A DNA stretch of 7,967 nucleotides from an uncultured Peptococcaceae bacterium (lineage in GTDB: Bacteria; Bacillota; Desulfitobacteriia; Desulfitobacteriales; Syntrophobotulaceae): NCBI GenBank assembly GCA_937892995.1, contig CALBJS010000254.1, forward strand, positions 1 to 7,967, in the 5' to 3' direction. This document shows positions 1-6,084 of the stretch, one piece after another. Each line of letters starts with the position of its first letter. Within the stretch, counting starts at the first letter, position 1. Both the position numbers and the translations under genes were made by a program. The notes beneath the pieces were generated by a model, which saw only the letters and a program-made list of their open reading frames with translations, ran no database searches and was not told the origin of the DNA.

Positions 1-773
1 CAGACAAAACCGTATTTTTCAAAGATGCGGACTACTTCTCGGGGATAAGCTTCTAATCTTTTTTGCCCTTCTTCACGAGTAGCCCAGCGCCAATAATCAT
101 ACTTATTATTATTAAGGTCGATAGCTATTCCGAAAGCGTGAGAACTTAACCTATTAGTACCGCCTATCAGCCGGTAGTTAAAAGTGCCGTTACAGGGAAA
201 CGATGCCGCATAGATTTTATGGCTTTGGCGAGCTAGGGGAAGAACTTCTTTCATCACGGATTGTAAAGCCACAGAAGCCTTATTTTTAGAGTTAAATTCG
301 ACAAATTTATAACCGATACTTACTTTGACCAGGTTCGAGAGAATCTGGTTTTTATTTGAACCGTAAACTTCTTTCAAAAGAGGATAGTGCCGGACACACC
401 CTGGGTTAAAGTGGTTGGGTAAAATGTCCGCAATGTCAGAGAGTGGGTAGAGTTGTTCCAACATATCTTGAAGATCAGGATTGCCGGATTTTTGCCAGGA
501 ATTTTTCTTTTTTTTATCATCATATAAGATTTTTTTACCGGACTTGAGCAGGACATGGACCTTTCCTTCTTGGTCTCTTTCCATTTCCTTAATGAATTCC
601 GGGTAAGCAAGCATGAGACAGAGGATATCCCTTTTCATTACAGCATCATATACTGGATTCTCAATGAGGTGTACCGTTTGATTGTTGTTATTAAGAGCTT
701 TATTCCATACTATATTACCCTCAGCAATTAGGAGAAATATCATTATGCCAAGGAAGATCCTCTTAAATATCAC
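1..773 (-). CDS. M15-type zinc metallopeptidase (D-Ala-D-Ala carboxypeptidase family), partial
   Basis: This is the first 257 codons of a gene that runs off the left edge, so the C-terminus is missing. I read it from a GTG start (771-773). An upstream in-frame TAA and the lack of any ATG before residue 11 force this choice, and GGAGAGG (785-791) lies 11 bases upstream. The N-terminus has a few basic residues then a hydrophobic stretch (about residues 5-18), which suggests a signal peptide or membrane anchor and action outside the cell. Mid-protein a 'FNPGCVRHYPLLKEVYG' segment resembles the M15_4/VanY-like group. The zinc motif S-x-H-x2-G-x-A-x-D is complete at residues 210-219 (ligands H212 and D219), followed by 'YDYWRW' and 'YPREVVRIFEKYGF', both typical of this family. 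The third zinc ligand, a histidine expected shortly after the last visible residue, is off the window. The family cleaves D-amino-acid-containing peptides of peptidoglycan. The exact substrate here is not shown by the sequence. Confidence 0.85.
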   Translation of the reverse strand, partial: MIFKRIFLGIMIFLLIAEGNIVWNKALNNNNQTVHLIENPVYDAVMKRDILCLMLAYPEFIKEMERDQEGKVHVLLKSGKKILYDDKKKKNSWQKSGNPDLQDMLEQLYPLSDIADILPNHFNPGCVRHYPLLKEVYGSNKNQILSNLVKVSIGYKFVEFNSKNKASVALQSVMKEVLPLARQSHKIYAASFPCNGTFNYRLIGGTNRLSSHAFGIAIDLNNNKYDYWRWATREEGQKRLEAYPREVVRIFEKYGFV

Positions 774-806
774 TTTTCTTCCATCCTCTCCGGATTATCT
801 AACATC

Positions 807-823
807 TAAGCCAAAAAGGCTTA
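807..823. repeat. Perfect 6-bp hairpin in the upstream region of the M15 peptidase gene
   Basis: TAAGCC (807-812) and GGCTTA (818-823) form a perfect inverted repeat around a five-base A loop (a T loop on the minus strand). It lies between the peptidase start and the hsdM relic, so it would fall in the peptidase leader if transcription starts beyond it. No run of T follows it on either strand, so it is not a convincing intrinsic terminator. I see no clear promoter in 774-872. Confidence 0.4.
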
Positions 824-872
824 TTATTTAAGTTTATGGTGGAAAGGAGGAAAATATTAAACAAGTTTAAAT

Positions 873-1115
873 TTGCTTAATTTAAAAAGTTCCAATAGAA
901 ACCTCAAAGAAGTACTGCCCAAAAACTATGCCAGACCGGAGCTGGATAAAACAAAGCTGGGGAAACTCATCGACTTGTTTTTCTTTAATCTGGGAGATAA
1001 AGCTGCTAAGGCCCAAGATATCCTAGGGAGGGCCTATGAATACTTTCTGGGTAAATTCGGTTCCAGCGAAGGCGAATTTTATACTCCGCCGGGCATGACG
1101 ATTAACTACCAATAA
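873..1115 (+). pseudogene. hsdM: Relic of type I restriction-modification methyltransferase subunit (HsdM)
   Basis: The translated stretch 'VLPKNYARPELDKTKLGKLID', then 'DILGRAYEYFLGKFGSSEGEFYTP' (given here only as motif names), is the diagnostic segment of HsdM N6-adenine methyltransferases that joins the N-terminal helical domain to the SAM-binding catalytic domain. An intact HsdM is about 500 residues. Only about 80 codons remain. Homology stops just after the FYTP motif (about 1088), followed by a few unrelated residues and two consecutive TAA stops. The Lys/Gly-rich bases usually found between 'EG' and 'FYTP' are also missing, so there is an internal deletion. No SAM motif I and no NPPF catalytic motif are present, and no hsdS or hsdR lies nearby. 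The nominal TTG start at 873 has no ribosome binding site at a useful distance (GGAGG lies 22 bases upstream), so translation is doubtful. I interpret this as a decayed remnant of a lost type I R-M locus. Confidence 0.85.
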
Positions 1116-1120
1116 TAATA

Positions 1121-1149
1121 TTGACTTAGAAAAAGAATAAGAATAATAT
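1121..1149 (+). promoter_or_regulatory. Sigma-A-type promoter of the cadC-cadA operon
   Basis: TTGACT (1121-1126, 5 of 6 to the consensus -35) is followed, after a 17-base spacer, by TAATAT (1144-1149) in very AT-rich DNA. Transcription would start near 1156, just before the palindrome and tandem repeat at 1161-1187. That places a repressor site at or just downstream of +1, the usual arrangement for ArsR/SmtB regulators. Assigned from spacing and similarity only. Confidence 0.65.
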
Positions 1150-1160
1150 ATACATATGAA

Positions 1161-1187
1161 TGAGTACTCAAGTGTTCAGGTGTTCAG
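1161..1187. promoter_or_regulatory. Candidate ArsR/SmtB operator: palindrome plus tandem 8-bp repeat
   Basis: TGAGTACTCA (1161-1170) is a perfect 10-bp palindrome. One base later comes GTGTTCAG repeated exactly in tandem (1172-1179 and 1180-1187). TGAA at 1157-1160 and TTCA at 1175-1178 recall the TGAA...TTCA half-sites of SmtB/CadC operators, although the spacing is not the classical 12-2-12 form. The position, between the -10 box and the cadC ribosome binding site, fits an autoregulatory site. The identification as operator is inferred from position and symmetry. Confidence 0.5.
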
Positions 1188-1200
1188 ATGACTAAGAATA

Positions 1201-1207
1201 GGAGAGG
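1201..1207 (+). promoter_or_regulatory. Ribosome binding site that decides the cadC start
   Basis: GGAGAGG sits with its GGAG core seven bases before the ATG at 1212. The earlier in-frame ATG at 1188 has only the weak CAGGTG upstream and would place the first eight codons over this site. The start at 1212 is therefore preferred, and it also gives a protein of the same length and residue spacing as SmtB/CadC. Confidence 0.7.
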
Positions 1208-1211
1208 CATT

Positions 1212-1583
1212 ATGGGGAAGAAAATTGAGAAAATCCGCTGTGATTGTACTGTTATCCATGAAGACATAGTTAATAAAGTGAAAATATTGATGCCTGAAGA
1301 AGATAGCCTTCTTGATCTTGCTGAGCTATTTAAGCTCTTTGGTGATCCTACCAGAATTAAGATTCTTTGGGCCTTATCGGAATCGGAGATGTGTGTCTGC
1401 GATTTGGCTTTTCTCTTAAATATGACTCAGTCGGCTATCTCACACCAATTACGGTTATTAAAACAATCTCGTCTAGTAAAAAATAGAAAAGAAGGAAAGG
1501 TTGTCTTCTATTCGTTGGATGATGAGCATGTTAAACGGATTTTTGATCAAGGGATGATCCATGTAAAAGAAAAGTTAATGTAG
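1212..1583 (+). CDS. cadC: ArsR/SmtB-family metal-responsive repressor, CadC-like
   Basis: This 123-residue winged-helix repressor is predicted to leave its operator when it binds Cd, Pb or Zn, which would release the operon. Helices typical of the family run from about residue 33 ('LLDLAELFKLFGDPTRIKIL'), with the recognition helix at 71-85 (TQSAISHQL) and the wing 'KEGKVVFYSL' at 93-102. Both classical metal sites are present. The alpha3N-type thiolate site has C10 and C12 in the N-terminal arm plus C61 and C63 in the CVCD motif. The alpha5 site has D104, H106, H117 and E120, the same D-x-H-x10-H-x2-E spacing as SmtB and CadC. The gene lies 41 bases before cadA on the same strand, with promoter and candidate operator directly upstream, so it almost certainly autoregulates the pair. 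Which metal is sensed cannot be fixed from sequence; the thiolate pattern favours Cd/Pb, and the alpha5 site Zn. An alternative start at 1188 would add eight residues. Confidence 0.94.
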   Translation: MGKKIEKIRCDCTVIHEDIVNKVKILMPEEDSLLDLAELFKLFGDPTRIKILWALSESEMCVCDLAFLLNMTQSAISHQLRLLKQSRLVKNRKEGKVVFYSLDDEHVKRIFDQGMIHVKEKLM

Positions 1584-1608
1584 AAGAAAATAGATAAGAC
1601 AAGAGAGC

Positions 1609-1645
1609 ATAAGGAGAAAAGAAGATGACAATAAGGAGAAAAGAA
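1609..1645 (+). repeat. 15-bp direct repeat spanning the cadA ribosome binding site and start
   Basis: ATAAGGAGAAAAGAA occurs at 1609-1623, where it provides the cadA Shine-Dalgarno, and again without change at 1631-1645 inside codons 3-7. The period is 22 bases, with the cadA ATG (1625) between the copies. The second copy is a ribosome-binding-like sequence inside the gene, but no good in-frame start codon follows it closely. Confidence 0.8.
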
Positions 1646-3862
1646 TTTGTTCTTGAAGGCCTTAATTGTGCCCATTGTGCAGCAAAAATAGAAGATGAAG
1701 TTAAAGAAATTACCCATGTTGCTCAGGCAACTGTAAATTTGGTGACTAAAACGCTTATTCTAGAGGAAGATAATATGGCTAGCACTAAAGAAATCCTTGA
1801 ACAGATCGAGAAGATAATTCATAAGCATGAACCTCAAATAAAGATTTTAGAAAAGCAAAACAATAAAACTCTAGCCCATCCCGAAGATATCCTAGATAAT
1901 CAGCCAAATCTTAAGATCAAATTAGGGAAAAAGTCAGAGCCTACAAGGCAACGAACTAAAATTTCTCTGGCTAAAACTTTTCTTGCTAATAGAGAAAAAT
2001 CCAGCATTAGACAGCTTGTTGCATTTTTCATCGGGGCAGTTTTCTTTTCGGCAGCCCTCATTTCAGATTTTTCCTTAGGGTTTGAATTTACGTTGTTTTT
2101 TATAAGTTACCTGCTGATAGGCTGGAAAGTGGTTTTCAAAGCACTTAGAAATATTGTACGCGGTCAAGTATTTGATGAAAACTTTCTAATGTTTATTGCT
2201 ACTGTTGGAGCTTTTGCCATTAGAGAATTTCCAGAGGCGGTAGCGGTGATGATGTTCTATCAAATCGGAGAATTCTTCCAGGATAGAGCGGTAAATCGTT
2301 CCCGGCGATCGATTAGTGATCTAATGAACATTCGCCCTGATTATGCCAACCTCAAAGAAGGAGATAAGGAAAGGAAAGTTTCCCCCGAAGAAGTCGAAGT
2401 CGGCCAGATCATAGTCATTAAACCTGGTGAAAGGGTGCCGCTAGATGGAGCAGTACTCAAGGGCAGATCAGTTCTGGATACTTCGGCACTCACGGGAGAG
2501 TTTGTACCTAGGGAAGTGGGGGTTGGGGGCATTATACTTGCCGGTTCTATTAACAAGAGTGGCTTATTGACGGTTAAAGTGAATAAGAGTTATGAGCAAT
2601 CTACTGTGGCCCGTATCCTGGATTTGGTAGAAAACGCAAGCTCGAAAAAAGCTCCGACGGAAAAATTCATTACGAAGTTTGCTCGCTATTATACGCCGGC
2701 AGTAGTTTTGGGGGCTGTTCTGTTAGCTATCTTACCGCCAATACTCTTGCCTGGGGCGACCTTTGCAGAATGGCTTAACAGAGCACTTGTTTTCTTAGTA
2801 GTATCCTGTCCTTGTGCTTTGGTGATCTCCATTCCTTTAAGCTTCTTTGGAGGAATAGGGAGAGCTTCACGTAGTGGGATTTTGGTTAAAGGAAGCAATT
2901 ATCTCGAAGCCTTAAATAGTGTTCGGACCATGGTTTTCGATAAGACGGGAACCCTTACGGAAGGGGTATTCGAAGTTACTCGAGTATGTCCAAGGGAAGA
3001 GATGACTAAGGATGAATTATTAGAAATGGCAGCATTGGTGGAAAGTTATTCTAGCCATCCTATTGCTACTTCGATTATCGAGAGTTATGGTCGAGAGTTG
3101 GACAAGAGTGAGATCAGAGAATATCAAGAGATTCCGGGACATGGAGTTAAGGCTATCGTCCATGGAAGAAATATTATCGCCGGCAGCAGTCGTTTGATGG
3201 AGAAGGAAAACATCCCCTTTGAGCAGGTCCAGGAAATTGGTACAATGGTCTATATTTCTATCGATCGTCAGTATGCCGGTTACATCGTCATTGCGGATAA
3301 GGTGAGACTAGACACTCCGCTAGCTCTGCAAGGGTTAAGGAAAGCGGGAATACAGAAGATCATCATGCTCACTGGTGATAATCAAGAAATGGGAGAAAGG
3401 ATTGGGCAGGAATTAGGATTCGATGAGGTTTATGCCGAGTTACTTCCGGATCAAAAGGTGCTTATTCTCGAAGAACTTGAGAAGCAAAAAGAGCCCGGGA
3501 CCAAATTAGCATTTATTGGGGATGGGATTAATGATGCACCGGTTCTTGCTAGGGCAGATATAGGGATAGCTATGGGTGGTCTTGGTTCGGATGCTGCTAT
3601 TGAAGCTGCCGATATTGTTCTTATGACGGATGAGCCATCTAAAATTTTAAGTGCCGTAAAGATTGCTCAGAGGACCCGGAATATAGTATGGCAGAATATT
3701 ATTTTTGCCTTAGGGATTAAGGCCGGGGTCTTGTTGATGGGAGCTTTGGGCGTAGCAACTATGTGGGAAGCGGTATTTGCCGATGTAGGTGTTGCTCTGA
3801 TAGCTATCCTTAATGCTATGCGGGTATTGAAGTTTGATAATAGCTTAAAAATCCAAAGGTAG
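1625..3862 (+). CDS. cadA: Cd2+/Zn2+/Pb2+-exporting P1B-type ATPase CadA
   Basis: This 745-residue inner-membrane pump uses ATP to expel soft divalent metals. One N-terminal metal-binding (HMA) domain carries the CAHC pair (C15, C18). A polar linker of about 60 residues follows, then about eight membrane segments (roughly 130-147, 154-172, 187-200, 204-218, 355-375, 386-407, 691-710, 715-735). Catalytic landmarks are all present: actuator T-G-E at 290-292, metal-site CPC at 395-397, the phosphorylated aspartate D439 in DKTGT, the P1B HP pair at 478-479, TGDN, and GDGIND with D633 and D637. Membrane residues K699 and D720 in the last two helices are those that mark the Zn/Cd/Pb subgroup (P1B-2), against copper pumps. 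The actuator loop reads TGEF rather than the usual TGES, a mild variant. The ATG has AAGGAG eight bases upstream. It is cotranscribed with cadC and ends at a hairpin terminator. The natural metal, Cd or Zn, is not resolved. Confidence 0.97.
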   Translation: MTIRRKEFVLEGLNCAHCAAKIEDEVKEITHVAQATVNLVTKTLILEEDNMASTKEILEQIEKIIHKHEPQIKILEKQNNKTLAHPEDILDNQPNLKIKLGKKSEPTRQRTKISLAKTFLANREKSSIRQLVAFFIGAVFFSAALISDFSLGFEFTLFFISYLLIGWKVVFKALRNIVRGQVFDENFLMFIATVGAFAIREFPEAVAVMMFYQIGEFFQDRAVNRSRRSISDLMNIRPDYANLKEGDKERKVSPEEVEVGQIIVIKPGERVPLDGAVLKGRSVLDTSALTGEFVPREVGVGGIILAGSINKSGLLTVKVNKSYEQSTVARILDLVENASSKKAPTEKFITKFARYYTPAVVLGAVLLAILPPILLPGATFAEWLNRALVFLVVSCPCALVISIPLSFFGGIGRASRSGILVKGSNYLEALNSVRTMVFDKTGTLTEGVFEVTRVCPREEMTKDELLEMAALVESYSSHPIATSIIESYGRELDKSEIREYQEIPGHGVKAIVHGRNIIAGSSRLMEKENIPFEQVQEIGTMVYISIDRQYAGYIVIADKVRLDTPLALQGLRKAGIQKIIMLTGDNQEMGERIGQELGFDEVYAELLPDQKVLILEELEKQKEPGTKLAFIGDGINDAPVLARADIGIAMGGLGSDAAIEAADIVLMTDEPSKILSAVKIAQRTRNIVWQNIIFALGIKAGVLLMGALGVATMWEAVFADVGVALIAILNAMRVLKFDNSLKIQR

Positions 3863-3881
3863 CTGCTTAAACAAAATAAAA

Positions 3882-3914
3882 CTGTCAGGTGTTAGCCCGC
3901 CTTGACAGCTTTTT
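3882..3914. terminator. Intrinsic terminator, probably bidirectional, between cadA and ligD
   Basis: CTGTCA (3882-3887) pairs with TGACAG (3903-3908), with possible G-U and G-C extension inwards and a loop of roughly a dozen bases. TTTTT (3910-3914) follows on the plus strand. On the minus strand the stem is followed by TTTTATTTT (complement of 3873-3881), so it can also end the ku-ligD transcript. It lies 20 bases after the cadA stop, between convergent genes. Confidence 0.75.
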
Positions 3915-3984
3915 ACTCATTGAAGACTAATTTCTCAAATTGAGCATAACAGTGTCTAAATAGAAATACTTGGTGGTTTTCTAT

Positions 3985-4869
3985 CTACTTGATGTGTTCT
4001 AGAATAAAGCTTAAATCCTGCTTAACCATGTCGTTTAGCAGTGGACTAAATAAGTCTTTTTTAATACTTAATCTTTTTTGGATATTAAGCAGATTAAAAT
4101 TCTCCGGTCTAATTCCCTTTTTAAGTTCTTCCCACTCAACTGGAGTTGCAACGGAAGCGTGTTTAGTAGCTCTTGGGGAGTAAGGACTAATAATTGTCTT
4201 ACCTTGCCACATTTGCAGGTAGTCAAAGTAAATTTTTTTTCCTCTTTTTTCGATGCTTCGTTCAATTGTAATTTTATCAGGGTATTTTTGGCTAAAGTAG
4301 GCTGCAAAAAACTCATTGATCTTACGAGCTGTATCATAGTTATAGCTCCCACCTACAGGGATATAGAGCTGCAGGCCGCTGGCCCCCGAAGTTTTGATAT
4401 AACTATCGATCCTTAACGAACAGAGCTCTTGATAAACAAGTAGGGCAACTTCCGCTACATCTTCGAAAGATTGTCCCTCGGAAGGATCCAAATCAAAGAC
4501 TAGATTAGAAGGATAAAGCTCACGGTCAAAGGAATTAAATGGGGTGTGAAACTCTAGAACAGCTTGATTTCCGAGCCAGGTAAGGACGGCTTTCGTATCT
4601 AAGATAATATGATTATTTTCATGCCATTCTTTGGTTGCTATCCATTCAGGAGAATATTTTGGTATGTTTTTTTGGAAAAAGGATTTACCTTGGATACCAT
4701 CGGGGTAACGAATGGTGGTAAGCAAGTAATTCTTGGTGTGCTTTAAGAGAAAAGGTGCTAATTCCATAAGAATCCTGATATAGTCAATTTTACGAATCCC
4801 TAGCTCAGGCCAAAGCAGCTTCTCAGGATTAGATATTTGGACTTTTTTCCCTTCTATCTCCACAATCAT
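3985..4869 (-). CDS. ligD: LigD polymerase-domain protein (NHEJ primase-polymerase, stand-alone)
   Basis: This 294-residue protein matches the PolDom of bacterial LigD (archaeo-eukaryotic primase superfamily). The domain fills or trims DNA ends, often with ribonucleotides, during Ku-directed end joining. Visible motifs: 'PEKLLWPE' near the start (15-22); 'IRYPDGIQGKSFFQK' (53-67); the metal-binding D126 and D128 in FDLDPS; SGASGLQ at 161-167; the third acidic residue D216 in FDYLQ; and 'PYSPRAT' (229-235). The histidine usual at the end of the SGxxGLH motif is a glutamine here (Q167), possibly a lineage trait. The length is that of PolDom alone. There is no nuclease domain and no ATP-dependent ligase domain (KxDG), in contrast to fused LigD of Bacillus or Pseudomonas. 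The ATG has AAGGA at good spacing. It lies 90 bases downstream of ku on the same strand, so it is read as the second gene of a ku-ligD operon. The ligase must be encoded elsewhere. Confidence 0.93.
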   Translation of the reverse strand: MIVEIEGKKVQISNPEKLLWPELGIRKIDYIRILMELAPFLLKHTKNYLLTTIRYPDGIQGKSFFQKNIPKYSPEWIATKEWHENNHIILDTKAVLTWLGNQAVLEFHTPFNSFDRELYPSNLVFDLDPSEGQSFEDVAEVALLVYQELCSLRIDSYIKTSGASGLQLYIPVGGSYNYDTARKINEFFAAYFSQKYPDKITIERSIEKRGKKIYFDYLQMWQGKTIISPYSPRATKHASVATPVEWEELKKGIRPENFNLLNIQKRLSIKKDLFSPLLNDMVKQDLSFILEHIK

Positions 4870-4959
4870 TAGCTAGTTCCTTTCCGGCTGCGAAAATTTT
4901 GATACTAAGCAGCTGATAGAAATTTAGTTGAATGAAGAATTGATCTAACTCACCAAGAC

Positions 4960-5781
4960 TTAACTTGCCGTAGTTTGCTTTTCTTTTTTTGCTTTTTTCT
5001 TAACGGGTTCTTTCTTAGCTTCTTTGAGACTGGCTTGCAGAGCTTCCATTAAGTCGATTACATTTTTATGGGGGGCCTCAGGAGCTATTTCGATTTCTTT
5101 TCCTTCTATCTTTTTGTCGATTAGTTCTCGGAGTGCTTCCCGATAATCATCTTTATATTTTTCCGGTTCAAATGGTGCCGTAAGGTTTCCGATTAGTTTT
5201 GTGGCGATATCTAATTCTTTTTCATTTACATTAGTCGCTTCTGGTAAACCGGGAACATCACTTATCGCTCTGACTTCATCTGGATAAAATATTGTTTCCA
5301 GGACAAGAACATTCTTATAGACTCTTAGAGCAGCTAAGGTTTGCTTGTTGCGGATTGTCATCTTGGCTATGGCTATCTTTCCGGTGTCGTTCATCGCCTG
5401 TCTAAGGAGGGTATAGGCTTTATTTCCTGTTTCCTGAGGGGACAGGTAATATGACTTATCAAAATAGATGGGATCTATCTCAGCAAGGTTAACAAAGTCC
5501 AAAATATCAATTGATTTATTATCCAATTCAGACTTTAACGCAAGCATATCTTTTTCGTCGATAATAATAAAGTGGCCTAATTCGTATTCATACCCTCGTA
5601 CTATTTCCTCTTCACTTACTTCTTTATCGCAGGTAGGGCAGACTTTTTTATATTTAAGGGGAGTATGGCATTCTCTATGCAGATATTTAAACTTAATATC
5701 CTTATCTTCGGTAGCGGTGAACATTTTTATGGGGATATTGACCAAACCGAAGCTGACAGAACCTTTCCACATAGTGTGCAT
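4960..5781 (-). CDS. ku: Ku DNA end-binding protein (NHEJ)
   Basis: This 273-residue homodimeric ring protein would bind double-strand ends and recruit LigD. The N-terminus 'MHTMWKGSVSFGLVNIPIK' is the hallmark of bacterial Ku. The Ku core beta-barrel continues through 'DPIYFDKSYYL' (103-113), 'KAYTLLRQAM' and 'VLETIFYPDEVR' (160-171). H35/C38 and C48/C51 form a CxxC-type cluster that may hold zinc. The segment VIDLMEALQASL (241-252) resembles the conserved C-terminal region, followed by a lysine-rich tail (255-268) of the sort that helps DNA binding and threading in other bacterial Ku proteins. I chose the first ATG because AGGAGG lies seven bases upstream; a second ATG three codons later is less well placed. 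It precedes ligD with a 90-base gap. In Bacillus the ku-ligD pair is active in spores, and a similar role here is only an inference. Confidence 0.97.
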   Translation of the reverse strand: MHTMWKGSVSFGLVNIPIKMFTATEDKDIKFKYLHRECHTPLKYKKVCPTCDKEVSEEEIVRGYEYELGHFIIIDEKDMLALKSELDNKSIDILDFVNLAEIDPIYFDKSYYLSPQETGNKAYTLLRQAMNDTGKIAIAKMTIRNKQTLAALRVYKNVLVLETIFYPDEVRAISDVPGLPEATNVNEKELDIATKLIGNLTAPFEPEKYKDDYREALRELIDKKIEGKEIEIAPEAPHKNVIDLMEALQASLKEAKKEPVKKKAKKEKQTTAS

Positions 5782-5804
5782 ATTTCAACCTCCTTTAACC
5801 CTTT

Positions 5805-5833
5805 ATTATTGTTTGTAGAGCGAAGAGTCTTAA
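5805..5833 (-). promoter_or_regulatory. Possible sigma-A-like promoter of ku-ligD
   Basis: On the minus strand TTAAGA (5833-5828, 4 of 6) and AATAAT (5810-5805, 5 of 6) are separated by 17 bases. Transcription would begin near 5798, giving a short leader with AGGAGG just before ku. I looked for a sporulation sigma-G pattern. A TGCATT is present, but the spacing to a CATA-like -10 is about three bases too long, so I do not call one. Confidence 0.35.
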
Positions 5834-6043
5834 TGCATGAATGTGGAGGGATTGATATGGGTTTTAGGAAGATTATCTATTGTACTTGAACCAGAATTAG
5901 AAAAAAGGTAGAATTTAAATATTGCTTAGTTTGACTATCAAAATAATGTGCACGGTTTTTCCCAACGTAGAATGCTAAGGATATGTAGCGTGCGAAGTTT
6001 AGTTCATTAAGCTCTAGATAATTATTAATATAAGTTATCAAAA

Positions 6044-6067
6044 AACGAGTGCTTTAACGAGTACTTA
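6044..6067 (+). repeat. Imperfect tandem 12-bp repeat before the nitronate monooxygenase gene
   Basis: AACGAGTGCTTT (6044-6055) is followed directly by AACGAGTACTTA (6056-6067), 10 of 12 bases identical, and then immediately by the AAGGAGG ribosome binding site. The placement could suit an operator or a leader structure. I cannot match it to a known regulator. Confidence 0.6.
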
Positions 6068-6084
6068 AAGGAGGTTTAAATATT

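Larger units (their letters stand above)
5782..6084. other. Divergent intergenic region between ku and the nitronate monooxygenase gene
   Basis: This 303-base stretch is AT-rich and holds no coding frame I can support; the open frames through it are short and overlap ku antisense. It contains the possible ku promoter (5805-5833) and, at its right end, a 12-bp tandem repeat and the strong ribosome binding site AAGGAGG (6068-6074) of the next gene. For the rightward gene I find only weak candidates, for example TTCATT (6003-6008) with TAATAT (6026-6031) at 17-base spacing. I see no recognisable riboswitch or tRNA. Confidence 0.6.

Noticed and set aside
374..610. 78-codon minus-strand frame inside the M15 peptidase gene
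   Set aside because: It lies in another frame of the peptidase gene, whose own frame carries the zinc motif and family segments and is open throughout.
836..880. ATG at 836 reading through the GGAGG at 846-850 as a possible true start of the hsdM relic
   Set aside because: That frame differs from the hsdM frame and stops after 14 codons, so it cannot supply the missing N-terminus.
5800..5845. Sigma-G (spore-specific) promoter upstream of ku
   Set aside because: A TGCATT resembles the -35, but the distance to any CATA-like -10 is about 20 bases against the usual 17-18, so the match is not good enough.
5468..5889. Plus-strand open frames antisense to the 5' end of ku and into the intergenic region
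   Set aside because: They overlap clear Ku coding sequence on the other strand, have no family resemblance and no suitable ribosome binding site.
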